In this document: positions 45,104-53,145 of the stretch, piece by piece
Position numbering within the stretch: the first letter of the stretch is position 1
Layout: every line of letters begins with the position of its first letter
Origin: an uncultured Saccharospirillaceae bacterium
GTDB lineage: Bacteria > Bacteroidota > Bacteroidia > Flavobacteriales_D > CAJJDF01
Direction of reading: 5' to 3'
NCBI GenBank assembly: GCA_950054195.1
Contig: CATLPG010000016.1
Location: 1-55,689, forward strand
Length of the DNA stretch: 55,689 bases
The notes under the pieces: generated by a model
The model's database searches: none
Seen by the model: only the letters and a program-made list of their open reading frames with translations
What the model was told of the DNA's origin: nothing
Made by a program: the position numbers and the translations under genes

Positions 45104-46560
45104 TGGGTCCATCTACCATTTTATTAATCATTGGATTATACTTTTTAGGCTTAATTGCTATCTCATATTTTACTGGCAAAGGAGCCAACAACGAAACCTT
45201 TTTTTTAGCAAATAAATCAGCCCCTTGGTATTTAGTAGCCTTTGGAATGATAGGAGCTTCTTTATCAGGTATAACATTTATATCTATACCCGGTAGTGTA
45301 GGAGCAGGTGATCCTACCAAGCAGTTTGGATACATGCAAATGGTGCTGGGTTATTTAGTGGGTTACTTGATCATTGCCTATGTGCTCATGCCCATCTATT
45401 ACCGACTTAATTTAACATCCATCTATAGTTACTTAAGAGATCGCTTTGGGAAAGAAGCACATAAGATAGGGGCTTTTTACTTTCTCTTATCAAGGATTAC
45501 AGGGGCTTCTATCCGTTTACTTTTAGTTGCTAATGTGTTGCAAGCATTTGTTTTTAATGATTTAGGTGTTCCGTTTGAAGTTACAGTTTTGGTGTCTATT
45601 TTGCTCATTTGGTTGTATACATTTAAGGGAGGAATTAAAACAATTCTTTGGACAGATACCTTGCAAACCCTATTTATGTTATTGTCCTTGGGGTTTACTA
45701 TTTGGATTGTAGCAGATGAATTAAACCTTTCTGAAGGGATAATTTCTGCAGTATCGGATAGTGGCTACAGCAAAATCTTCTTTTTTGAAAATGGTTTAGG
45801 AGGTAGTCATTTCATTAAAATGTTTTTAGGAGGAATTTTTATAGCTATTGGTATGACAGGTCTGGATCAAGATATGATGCAAAAAAATCTAAGCTGCAAA
45901 AATATTAAAGAGGCACAAAAAAACATGATGTCTTTTGCCGCAGTATTGGTTGTTGTAAACTTGATCTTTTTAGCCCTAGGGGCTTTATTGTACCTATATT
46001 CCAGTCAGCAAGGAATTACTGTTCCAGAAAAAACAGATTTACTTTTTCCTACCATTGCACTAAAATCGGTTATGCCAATAGGAGTAGGGGTGTTGTTTTT
46101 GTTAGGGTTGATAGCAGCAGCTTATTCAAGTGCTGATTCTGCTTTAACTTCGTTAACTACTTCCGTGTGTGTAGATTTTATTTCTGATGTGAAAGAAGTT
46201 ACTAAAAAAGTCCGTCAGCAGGTACACATAGTAATGTCAATACTCCTGTATATCACAATCATTGTATTAAGCAAAACCTTGGATGAAAGTGCCATTTGGC
46301 AATTGATTCGACTAGCAGGGTTTACGTATGGTCCGTTAATTGGGCTGTTCTTCTTTGGTATCCTAACTAAACGTAAAATTGACCAAGGATGGACAATCAT
46401 TTTGATATGTGTATTAGCTCCTGTACTTTCTTGGTTTGTTGATGCTTACTCCAAAGATTTACTCGGAGGTTTTTCTTTTGGAGCAACACTAATTATTGTT
46501 AATGCATTGATCTCTTTTGTTGGATTGTATGTAGTCTCACATAAAAGGATACCTGCATAA
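45103..46560 (+). CDS. Sodium/solute symporter (SSS family)
   Basis: This 485-residue inner-membrane protein has about 13 transmembrane segments. Signatures are 'FFLANKSAPWYLVAFGMIGA', 'SLSGITFISIPGSVGAG', 'YYRLNLTSIYSYLRDRFG', 'LSRITGASIRLLLVAN' and the helix 8 Na+ site 'IAAAYSSADSALTSLTTSV'. The substrate is unknown. It is distinct from the symporter ending at 20397 in length and lacks its charged loop. It is translationally coupled to the lipase-like gene upstream. Confidence 0.92.
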   Translation: MGPSTILLIIGLYFLGLIAISYFTGKGANNETFFLANKSAPWYLVAFGMIGASLSGITFISIPGSVGAGDPTKQFGYMQMVLGYLVGYLIIAYVLMPIYYRLNLTSIYSYLRDRFGKEAHKIGAFYFLLSRITGASIRLLLVANVLQAFVFNDLGVPFEVTVLVSILLIWLYTFKGGIKTILWTDTLQTLFMLLSLGFTIWIVADELNLSEGIISAVSDSGYSKIFFFENGLGGSHFIKMFLGGIFIAIGMTGLDQDMMQKNLSCKNIKEAQKNMMSFAAVLVVVNLIFLALGALLYLYSSQQGITVPEKTDLLFPTIALKSVMPIGVGVLFLLGLIAAAYSSADSALTSLTTSVCVDFISDVKEVTKKVRQQVHIVMSILLYITIIVLSKTLDESAIWQLIRLAGFTYGPLIGLFFFGILTKRKIDQGWTIILICVLAPVLSWFVDAYSKDLLGGFSFGATLIIVNALISFVGLYVVSHKRIPA

Positions 46561-46583
46561 AAGTAGGAAGTAAAACTTTTTAA

Positions 46584-46621
46584 AGATGCAAAAAGTGGAA
46601 TAACTCCAGCTCTTTGCATCT
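46584..46621 (+). terminator. Bidirectional hairpin between convergent genes
   Basis: AGATGCAAA (46584-46592) pairs with TTTGCATCT (46613-46621), and GGA with TCC inside the loop. It lies between the convergent symporter and outer-membrane protein genes; the T tracts are weak on the plus strand and better on the minus strand (AAAAAGTTTTA in the opposite sense). Confidence 0.5.
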
Positions 46622-46648
46622 ATTATTTACTTCTTAGCAAGGAAAACA

Positions 46649-47521
46649 CTAATTTATGGATTCATGCTTTTTATGTTTTGGTTCCCATATAAGTCTTATA
46701 AAAGAACTCAATCGCTCATTTTCACGGCTAATGGGTACTCCAACAATAATACCAACTAGTAAGTTATCAGCGATACCCAAACGCATCTGCGGCCTAATGG
46801 TCATATCAAAATCAGATTTATTAATGGTTTTATTAAACTCCACACCAATAAAATTTTTCGTACCTGATATCATATAGTGAAAACTTGAATTTATATTATA
46901 GCTGGTACTGTAGGTCATATTTTTAAAATTCTGTTTGATTTTAGGTCCAGTGTATATCAATGAATGAAAATTGCTATTGAGTCTTTTTGCAATCACTAAA
47001 AAGGGATTGTATACATTTCCGCTAAAAAGAGGATTCCCAAAATTCTCAAAATTTGACAGCTTAAATTCATTAATGTAACCTAACGCCATAGAAGTTGCTA
47101 ATTGTTCACTAACGAAAAACGACCATTGTGTTGCAACTTTTAAGCTATTTAACCTATGTGGTGGTACAGAGTCTCTTTGCGAAACTGTTGTAGGTGAATA
47201 AAACGTAAGGGGTAATTCAACTTCTAACCCTAAACGATCAATAGGAGCCCATTCATATTCAACAAGTGCTTCGTAAGAATCAAAAGATAAATTATCGGTA
47301 AGCCCTAGTCCTACGTTCCACTCTTTTTCACCTTTTCGTGCACCTAGATCCCTAATTAGGTCAATGTAAAGAGGCTCAGCATGTAATACTTTATCTGGTT
47401 CTTTATTATCTTCTATATGAGAAATATAGATGCTGTCTTTTTCTGCATCAGTTAATTGTGCTAGTCCGTTTGTTGCAGATGCAAAGGCAACAAAAAGCAT
47501 GAGCGATTTTTTTAAATACAT
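46649..47521 (-). CDS. Putative outer-membrane beta-barrel protein
   Basis: With the start at 47521 the protein has 290 residues and a Sec signal peptide ('LMLFVAFASATNGLAQ'). I reject the ATG at 47581 because it adds 20 non-signal-like residues. The mature part begins with 'DKVLHAEPLYIDLIRDLGAR' followed by 'GEKEWNVGLGLTDNL', a conserved opening I recall from Bacteroidota membrane proteins. Alternating polar/hydrophobic strands follow ('LVEYEWAPIDRLGLEVELPL', 'MALGYINEFKLSNFENFG', 'FIGVEFNKTINKSDFDM'), ending 'LSSFIRLIWEPKH', as in outer-membrane beta barrels. A small protein gene lies directly upstream on the same strand. Confidence 0.7.
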   Translation of the reverse strand: MYLKKSLMLFVAFASATNGLAQLTDAEKDSIYISHIEDNKEPDKVLHAEPLYIDLIRDLGARKGEKEWNVGLGLTDNLSFDSYEALVEYEWAPIDRLGLEVELPLTFYSPTTVSQRDSVPPHRLNSLKVATQWSFFVSEQLATSMALGYINEFKLSNFENFGNPLFSGNVYNPFLVIAKRLNSNFHSLIYTGPKIKQNFKNMTYSTSYNINSSFHYMISGTKNFIGVEFNKTINKSDFDMTIRPQMRLGIADNLLVGIIVGVPISRENERLSSFIRLIWEPKHKKHESIN

Positions 47522-47582
47522 TTTTAATTTGTTTTTAATTTTTGATAAATAACCATGCACTAACATGGAGGCAAAAAACAAA

Positions 47583-47969
47583 TTATACTTTTGGAGGAGG
47601 AATATCGACTTCTATGTAGCGACTAATGAGAGAATTTTCGAAATTGTAAAAACACTGTTTTTTTTCTTTTAAAAGCGGATTAAATGAATTGAATTTTTCT
47701 GTCCAACTCATAACCAATTCAATTTTTATGGTTTGTTTTTTACGGTGATCCTTGCTATCGTTGTCATCGTATTCTGCAATAGCATCTTCAAATCCTAGCA
47801 CTTTTTCAACAAAGATCTCAATGATACTTTCTTGATCGTTATAGGTTAAATCTTCAGGTACAGATTCTGGAGAAGGATCAGGAGTATCAACACTAATGTT
47901 AAGCAAGTAAACTCCCATAAGTCCCCAAAAGAATTTCTTAAATAGCTGATGTCTTAATGTGCTTAACAT
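47583..47969 (-). CDS. Small protein paired with the outer-membrane protein
   Basis: This 128-residue protein has an N-terminal hydrophobic segment ('FFWGLMGVYLLNISV') that may be a signal or anchor. 'NISVDTPDPSPESVPEDL' and 'VLGFEDAIAEYDDNDSKD' follow, an acidic stretch, and the C-terminus ends 'RYIEVDIPPPKV'. I recall similar small proteins beside metal-efflux or outer-membrane genes in Bacteroidota, but cannot verify this. It lies 61 nt upstream of the ATG of the outer-membrane protein gene on the same strand and is probably cotranscribed. Confidence 0.6.
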   Translation of the reverse strand: MLSTLRHQLFKKFFWGLMGVYLLNISVDTPDPSPESVPEDLTYNDQESIIEIFVEKVLGFEDAIAEYDDNDSKDHRKKQTIKIELVMSWTEKFNSFNPLLKEKKQCFYNFENSLISRYIEVDIPPPKV

Positions 47970-48045
47970 AGTTAAATGTACGGGGCTTTTTGTTTAGAAC
48001 AGTATCTAATATCAAATAAACTATAGAAAGATGATTATTCTTTAT

Positions 48046-48750
48046 TTAAAAAGGATTCGTTGCATGAACAGTAACCTCAGGAATATAGCCTCTATTATCC
48101 ATTTCTAGTGCAGTTACAATGGTATGTGCAATTTCTTCGGGAGTAAGCTTGTTTTCTTCAAGTGCTCGTTCCTCACGGTTTTTTTCGTCTCCAAATGCTG
48201 TAGGCACTTCACTCGGGTTCACTTGAATTACACGAATATTATCTCTTCTAAGTTCTCCTTGCCAACATTGGGTTAATCCACGAAGAGCAAACTTTGATGA
48301 AGCATAAATACTTCCAGTAGGATAACCCTTTAAAGAAGCTGTAGAAGCAATATTTACAATGTTACCAGCTCCTAGCTTTTGAAAAAATGGAAGTGCACCT
48401 TGAGCAACCATAGTAGCTCCAAAAACATTTACTTCATAAATCTTTTGCATTTCTTCACGTGTAATTTCAGCAAGCGTCATGCGTTTTCCTATTCCAGCAT
48501 TATTAATAAGGATATCTAGCCTCCCGAATTCTTTTTCAATGAAAGCATACATGCTTTTGATTTGCTCATCACTTGTTACATCGCAATGAAAAGGTGTTGC
48601 ACCAATTTCTTTCGCTACCTGTTCCGTTTTGTTTTTATCACGACCCGTAATAATAACTTTTGCGCCTTTTTCTATAAGTAGAGTTGCTGTTGCTTTTCCT
48701 AAACCAGAGTTTCCTCCAGTGACTAATGCTATGCTATTTTTGATATTCAT
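48046..48750 (-). CDS. Short-chain dehydrogenase/reductase
   Basis: A 234-residue NAD(P)-dependent oxidoreductase with a Rossmann fold. The cofactor motif 'LVTGGNSGLGKATATLL' (about 9-25) fits TGxxxGxG, 'ITGRDKNK' suggests NADP preference, 'ILINNAGIGKRM' is the NNAG motif, 'NIASTASLKGYP' holds the catalytic Ser, and 'YASSKFALRGL' the YxxxK pair. 'VNPSEVPTAF' is in place of the usual PGxxxT. Substrate unknown. It is a single gene. Confidence 0.92.
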   Translation of the reverse strand: MNIKNSIALVTGGNSGLGKATATLLIEKGAKVIITGRDKNKTEQVAKEIGATPFHCDVTSDEQIKSMYAFIEKEFGRLDILINNAGIGKRMTLAEITREEMQKIYEVNVFGATMVAQGALPFFQKLGAGNIVNIASTASLKGYPTGSIYASSKFALRGLTQCWQGELRRDNIRVIQVNPSEVPTAFGDEKNREERALEENKLTPEEIAHTIVTALEMDNRGYIPEVTVHATNPF

Positions 48751-48828
48751 GCTGTAAATCTTAATTCTATTGAAGTTAACGTTTTTTGTAAACGTTTAAA
48801 AGTAAAGGTTGGTTAACAAAACATAACC

Positions 48829-48853
48829 TATCGCTTGTTTGCAATGAGTGCTA
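48829..48853 (-). repeat. Dispersed hairpin repeat, degenerate element C
   Basis: TATCGCTTGTTTGCAATGAGTGCTA resembles element C (GCGCTCGTTTGCAACGAGTGC) with changes that weaken the stem. It lies in the 190-nt gap between the SDR gene and the next minus-strand gene. Confidence 0.5.
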
Positions 48854-48941
48854 CATTTACAGCTTAGAAAAATCTGTTAAAGAAATGGATACTCTGAGCA
48901 CAAAATATAATACAGTAACTGATAGTTTCGAATAACTTTTT

Positions 48942-49505
48942 TTAGCTACATTTTTCAGGTAGAGTTCCATGAATCTTTAAGCATCTACTTTTTTTATCCC
49001 AAAATATATTTTCACTATGCTTTAACCACAAATCTTGAACTTTTGACTTAAGTTTTTTTCTGCCATTTTGTTTTATGAATTCATCATATTTTTCCCAAAT
49101 TGGTATTTTATTATTAGCGTTTTCCAAAATTTCATTCCAACATAGTCCAGGCATGGTAGATTCTAACCACGTTTCATTTCTAAACAAGTTATTTATAATT
49201 ATAAAAGAAATATCACCAACTCTAACATCTGACCAAAAAGTTAAAGGAGATGAAGAGTATTTAGTGGTATCTTCTATTAATTCTATAAGCTTCGGCAAAT
49301 AGGTTTCCCAATTATTTATAATTGTATCTATTAGATAAAAATTAGGTTGGTAATCTTTATCTTGTAATCGGCCTTTAGGCTGAATTCTTGGAATAGCAAG
49401 TAAGAGTTCTTTAGAAATAACTTTTTTATGCTCAATTTCTGTTTGACTATTCAAAGTAGAACAACAAAGAGCGATAGTTAATAACGAAAGTGTTAATTTT
49501 TTCAT
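48942..49505 (-). CDS. Hypothetical secreted protein
   Basis: This 187-residue protein has a signal peptide ('LSLLTIALCCSTLNSQ', cleavage about residue 21). The mature part has 'SKELLLAIPRIQPKGRLQDK', 'NNWETYLPKLIELIEDTTKY', 'FIIINNLFRNETW' and ends in a Cys-containing tail. I do not recognise a family. It is likely periplasmic. It is the first of a run of unknown envelope proteins on the minus strand up to 54.3 kb. Confidence 0.7.
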   Translation of the reverse strand: MKKLTLSLLTIALCCSTLNSQTEIEHKKVISKELLLAIPRIQPKGRLQDKDYQPNFYLIDTIINNWETYLPKLIELIEDTTKYSSSPLTFWSDVRVGDISFIIINNLFRNETWLESTMPGLCWNEILENANNKIPIWEKYDEFIKQNGRKKLKSKVQDLWLKHSENIFWDKKSRCLKIHGTLPEKCS

Positions 49506-49746
49506 ACTTACTAGATTTAAATATTTTTTGTAAAAAATATAACAAAAATCATGCCGTACTTTTATGATTTATTAATAGTTTAAACTAGGGTTAATAGTTT
49601 GGGGGTGTAGATAATTTTGTATGTACAAATCAAATTGAGAATTCGTTAGTTTTTTATTTCAAACACATATTAATCAATTGTTAATTGATGTTTGATGTTT
49701 GATTAAGGCCTTTTGTTATATGTTTTATGGTTAAATTCAGCTAGCT

Positions 49747-49763
49747 TATCGCTTGTTTGCAGC
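49747..49763 (-). repeat. Fragment of the dispersed repeat
   Basis: TATCGCTTGTTTGCAGCT shares its first 14 nt with the degenerate element at 48829 and then differs. It sits 20 nt past the LRR lipoprotein stop codon. It appears to be a truncated copy. Confidence 0.4.
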
Positions 49764-49782
49764 TAACAAATTTTATAAAAAA

Positions 49783-50928
49783 CTATCTCTTTGATTTATC
49801 GATAATTCGAACATTTGGAATTAGACTTTTAATTTCTTCTATGTTTTTTATTTTGTGAGCATCTACTAAAAAGTATCCTAAATTTTCTAGGTTTTGTATT
49901 TGCTTAGGTATCGTTTCAAATTTATTGTTGTGAATCCATAAATTATGCAGGCTTAACATTTTAGTACATTCTTTAGGAAAAGTTTCAAAATTGTTATTGT
50001 CTAAGGTGAAAAATGAAACATTCTTCAAGTTAGAGATAGATTTAGGCAAACAACTTAGTTTGTTAGAAGCTAAACTTAAGGACCAAAGAGTAGTTAAGCT
50101 CCCTATTTCTTCTGGGATGGAGTCTAATTTACATGCAGATAAATTCATTTCTCTTAATCGTTTTAATTTGGCAATACTTTTTGGAATTTGTTTAAGTCTG
50201 CTGGCATTTGCACTAAGTATTATTAACTTATCTAGATTACCTATTGATTCTGGTAATTCGGAAATTAGTGTTCCAGATATGCTTAAATATTTAAGATTTT
50301 TTAATGTGTCAATATTATCAGGTAATTTTTTTGTTGTTCTTTTGGTTAAGATTAAACTGTATACCTCGTTTGGGTTTTTCAAAGCTTCTTCAAAAGAAGA
50401 TGCTTTTTTCATGTTTTTACAATCAAAATCAACTAAAAGCTTTTGATTAACTATATCGCTTAGTAAATCTTGTAGTTTTGTGAACTTAAATATTTCATCT
50501 TCATTTAATAAGGAGTATTTAATTTTTATATCAGACCTTCTATAATCTGTAAATTGTTGGGTAAAGGTGGTATCGTTTATATTCTTACTTATTTTCATAT
50601 AGCCCATTTTTTTTACGAAAGGGTTATAATAGAAGTTAGTGTCTCTAAAGTCATCAATTGTAAATAATTTAATGACACTATCTAATGAGTTGTTTTTACC
50701 TAGGTGATAGGTTTCATTGTGATTAAGAGTTAAGATTACACTATCCTCGTATATATTAAACTTTGCATTTGGACTAAACAGACCAAATTTTTTATAACTC
50801 TCGATTTCTCCCATTAATTTTACTTCTAATGGATATAAAGGATTTGTAATTTTCTCTTTTTCAGTTTTCAGTTGTGAACAACTGTAATTAACTAAAAAAG
50901 TAAGTAGAATCAATTGATATAATTTCAT
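49783..50928 (-). CDS. Leucine-rich-repeat lipoprotein
   Basis: This 381-residue protein has a lipoprotein signal ('LTFLVNYSC', Cys17). Residues 20-160 are a beta-rich N-terminal part without a known fold. Residues ~195-365 contain about seven leucine-rich repeats of the 'LPxxIxxLxxLxxLxLxxNxL' type, e.g. 'ELPESIGNLDKLIILSANAS', 'SIPEEIGSLTTLWSLSLASN' and 'TIPKQIQNLENLGYFLV'. Such bacterial LRR proteins bind other proteins. The partner is unknown. A good promoter lies just upstream, so it is probably expressed alone. Confidence 0.85.
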   Translation of the reverse strand: MKLYQLILLTFLVNYSCSQLKTEKEKITNPLYPLEVKLMGEIESYKKFGLFSPNAKFNIYEDSVILTLNHNETYHLGKNNSLDSVIKLFTIDDFRDTNFYYNPFVKKMGYMKISKNINDTTFTQQFTDYRRSDIKIKYSLLNEDEIFKFTKLQDLLSDIVNQKLLVDFDCKNMKKASSFEEALKNPNEVYSLILTKRTTKKLPDNIDTLKNLKYLSISGTLISELPESIGNLDKLIILSANASRLKQIPKSIAKLKRLREMNLSACKLDSIPEEIGSLTTLWSLSLASNKLSCLPKSISNLKNVSFFTLDNNNFETFPKECTKMLSLHNLWIHNNKFETIPKQIQNLENLGYFLVDAHKIKNIEEIKSLIPNVRIIDKSKR

Positions 50929-50979
50929 ATAGAAGTTTTAAAAAATGTTTAATCAACTTATGTTTAAAATTAGTGTCCT

Positions 50980-51010
50980 CAAACTAATAATAACTGTTAT
51001 TATTTACAAA
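50980..51010 (-). promoter_or_regulatory. Promoter of the LRR lipoprotein gene
   Basis: On the minus strand TTTG (51007-51010), 19 nt, TTAGTTTG (50980-50987). The -33 and spacing are exact and the -7 has one mismatch to TAnnTTTG. It lies across the last codons of the upstream gene and would give a leader of about 45 nt. Confidence 0.5.
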
Positions 51011-51882
51011 TCAATCACATTCCAAAAGTCTACTTTACCTTTTTTACTGGTTTGATAAAAAATAGCAAAATCACTAGAAACCATCCAGTCGGTATCTGGA
51101 ATATACAGGATGGCATTAAAATACAATCTATTTGATCTAACACTAGTAAAACTGATCTCTTTTAATATGGATTGTTCAAGAAATTCGCCCGACAAACTGT
51201 CTTTAAACGTGTGCTTGTTGATCGGCTTTGATAAGACAAGTTGATCTTTGTACATTAAAAATATATCAGACTGATAATCATGATAAATGTCTTTGTAGAT
51301 ACTTGGTTTGTTTAAGGTGTTAATTCTTGTTATAGAGCTGTTATTTAAGGAATATGACTTAATAATTAAATCATATTTGTCATTACTAATCCGAATGGTT
51401 TTTCTTTCTGTAAGTGTATCTAGGTTTTTGTCCCAATAGATAATAACTGTGTCGCTTTTCTTAGAATTGAAATTTCTGATTTCCTTTTTAAAATTAGCTT
51501 TTTCAGAAACTGATACTACATTTTCAATCATAGCTTTTTCACAGGCTCCAAATTTAATGAAGTTGTTTCGAGCTTCACGTAGTGTTAAACCACTATTTGG
51601 AGCTGATGGAACATCTAATTGGTCGATAGCTAACCCATCATCCTCCCAAAAGCAAATAGGGCAAATGTCGTAATTAGCTCGTTCACTAAGTGTGAAGTAA
51701 TCACAGCAAGGACATTGAAGTTCATCACTTATTGAATTTTTAGTCTTCCACTCTCCAGATTTTTCCAACTCATTTAATTGTTTTTCAAAAGCCTCATCAA
51801 TCTCAATTTTATTCTTTTTTGATGAATTAGAAGTACAAGAAAAGAGCAAGCTAAGAAGCAGTATTACAGGTATGTTTTTCAT
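51004..51882 (-). CDS. Lipoprotein with a CPCC cysteine-rich domain
   Basis: This 292-residue protein has a lipoprotein signal ('LLLSLLFSC', Cys16). After a short linker come 'LQCPCCDYFTLSERANYDIC' and 'PICFWEDDGL', then 'NSGLTLREARNNFIKFGACE', which match the CPCC cysteine-rich domain family, normally a small cytosolic zinc ribbon. The ~170 residues after it are beta-rich and unfamiliar. The CPCC domain attached to an export signal is unusual. The leader is nearly identical to that of the lipoprotein gene starting at 53053. Confidence 0.8.
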   Translation of the reverse strand: MKNIPVILLLSLLFSCTSNSSKKNKIEIDEAFEKQLNELEKSGEWKTKNSISDELQCPCCDYFTLSERANYDICPICFWEDDGLAIDQLDVPSAPNSGLTLREARNNFIKFGACEKAMIENVVSVSEKANFKKEIRNFNSKKSDTVIIYWDKNLDTLTERKTIRISNDKYDLIIKSYSLNNSSITRINTLNKPSIYKDIYHDYQSDIFLMYKDQLVLSKPINKHTFKDSLSGEFLEQSILKEISFTSVRSNRLYFNAILYIPDTDWMVSSDFAIFYQTSKKGKVDFWNVIDL

Positions 51883-51885
51883 TGA
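51814..51885 (-). repeat. Duplicated lipoprotein leader, copy 1
   Basis: A 72-nt stretch covering the first ~22 codons and 3 nt upstream of the CPCC lipoprotein gene matches 52985-53056 at 68 of 72 positions. The rest of the two genes is unlike. It encodes the signal peptide, lipobox and 'TSNSSKK' linker. Confidence 0.85.
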
Positions 51886-51947
51886 ATGGGAAATATGAAG
51901 TTAACGGCAGGTTTATGATTTTTTTGAATAGAATGGTTAAATAAAAT

Positions 51948-52484
51948 TTAATCGGCATAGCCATGATAGCTTATTTCTTTGATTATTTTGTTATTAAGGA
52001 TAAAGCTGATCCAGGTTAAACCTTCAACTTCCATGAACACAAATTTTCTCACGTTATTATCTATTGCTTGACAACCAACTTCTTTAAGTTTCTCATCAGT
52101 CATCTTGTCACCAACTTTAAGTCCAAACCTAGTGGTTAAAATAGGTGATTTAAGAGTCATGTTATATACCCAAATCTCAGACGAAGTTTTATAAAATTGA
52201 ATAAAAGAAGAGTCTTTGTAGAAAGTAAATACAGAGTCTATTTCTGAATCAACGTGTTTATTTAAGTACGTTTTGATTTTCTGTTTGATAGCACTATCAT
52301 GTCTTAAATTACTGAATATGGCAGAGTCTGTTTCAAATGGAAAGGTATTTACTAAATCTGCATAGCAAACAACAGAGTCTAATTCAGGTGGTTCTTGTAT
52401 CACAACCTCTGTTTTGCTCTTTTTTATTTCACTTTGACATGATATTGCAAAAAGAATGCCTATGATGATAAATGATTTTTTCAT
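51948..52484 (-). CDS. Hypothetical lipoprotein
   Basis: With the start at 52484 the protein has 178 residues and a clear lipoprotein signal ('FIIIGILFAISC', Cys15). Upstream ATGs at 52514 and 52493 would put a charged stretch before the signal, so I reject them. The mature part has 'ELDSVVCYADLVNTFPFETD', 'KTYLNKHVDSEIDSVFTFYK' and 'GLKVGDKMTDEKLKEVGCQA'. No family is recognised. It lies between the two genes with the shared leader. Confidence 0.65.
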   Translation of the reverse strand: MKKSFIIIGILFAISCQSEIKKSKTEVVIQEPPELDSVVCYADLVNTFPFETDSAIFSNLRHDSAIKQKIKTYLNKHVDSEIDSVFTFYKDSSFIQFYKTSSEIWVYNMTLKSPILTTRFGLKVGDKMTDEKLKEVGCQAIDNNVRKFVFMEVEGLTWISFILNNKIIKEISYHGYAD

Positions 52485-52525
52485 GTCATTCATAATTCGT
52501 ATTATAATCTTCAAATTGAAGATAC

Positions 52526-53053
52526 TTAATTATCATTAGTGTGTTTTTGCAAGGGAGTTACTTTATGATATAAAAACGTTCTACCTGGTCCAAGTTCACC
52601 TTCATCACCCATAAGTTGTGGTTCTTTGTAGAATTTACCCGAAAATTTAAATGTTAAGTCGGAAGAGGAGTCTCTAAAATCAAAAGGAGAAAGTAGCGAG
52701 TCATTCACTGGTAATACATGACAAAATATATCTAAATTCTGTTTATCTATAGAATTTAGTGAGTCGAATTTTACTAAGCTATCAGGATTGATCCACTGTG
52801 GACATGGACAACCCCAACCATAATATTGTAATATTAGATTAACAGTATCTTTTTCTAGTAATTTGTCATATTTTTCTGACTTAAAATGATTGACACTGAC
52901 TTCGGTAAATTTTGATTCGATAGAGTGGTTGGTGTCTGTTTTTGTTACAATATTTTCAAAAGTCTCATTAACCTCAAGTTGGTCCTTTTTTGATGAATTA
53001 GAAGTACAAGAAAAGAGCAAACTAAGAAGCAGTAATACGAGTATGTTTTTCAT
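52526..53053 (-). CDS. Hypothetical lipoprotein sharing its leader with the CPCC lipoprotein
   Basis: This 175-residue protein has a lipoprotein signal ('LLLSLLFSC', Cys16) followed by 'TSNSSKK', the same as in the CPCC lipoprotein. After residue ~24 the sequences diverge. The mature part holds 'YYGWGCPCPQWINPDS' (a CPC motif) and ends 'GELGPGRTFLYHKVTP'. Function unknown. The CPC motif may bind metal or form a disulfide. Confidence 0.7.
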   Translation of the reverse strand: MKNILVLLLLSLLFSCTSNSSKKDQLEVNETFENIVTKTDTNHSIESKFTEVSVNHFKSEKYDKLLEKDTVNLILQYYGWGCPCPQWINPDSLVKFDSLNSIDKQNLDIFCHVLPVNDSLLSPFDFRDSSSDLTFKFSGKFYKEPQLMGDEGELGPGRTFLYHKVTPLQKHTNDN

Positions 53054-53056
53054 TGA
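52985..53056 (-). repeat. Duplicated lipoprotein leader, copy 2
   Basis: This copy matches 51814-51885 at 68 of 72 positions; the four differences lie at or near codons 5-11 of the leader. The similarity stops soon after the SSKK linker and about 3 nt before the start codon. Confidence 0.85.
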
Positions 53057-53084
53057 TAGTAAAATACTAAGTTTAACTTAGTTT

Positions 53085-53103
53085 ATGGCAAGCTTATAGC
53101 TTA
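53085..53103 (+). repeat. Dispersed hairpin repeat, element A variant
   Basis: ATGGCAAGCTTATAGCTTA resembles element A (ATGGCAAGCTACAAGCTTA) with a 3-base change in the loop; AAGCT still pairs with AGCTT. It lies between the lipoprotein start at 53053 and the TPR protein stop at 53146. Confidence 0.55.
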
Positions 53104-53145
53104 ATTTCATCTTTATCTAATTTATTATGCTCAGTTTATGAGGTG

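Noticed and set aside
47522-47581. Longer N-terminus for the outer-membrane protein
   Set aside because: The extra residues precede a clean signal peptide and look non-coding.
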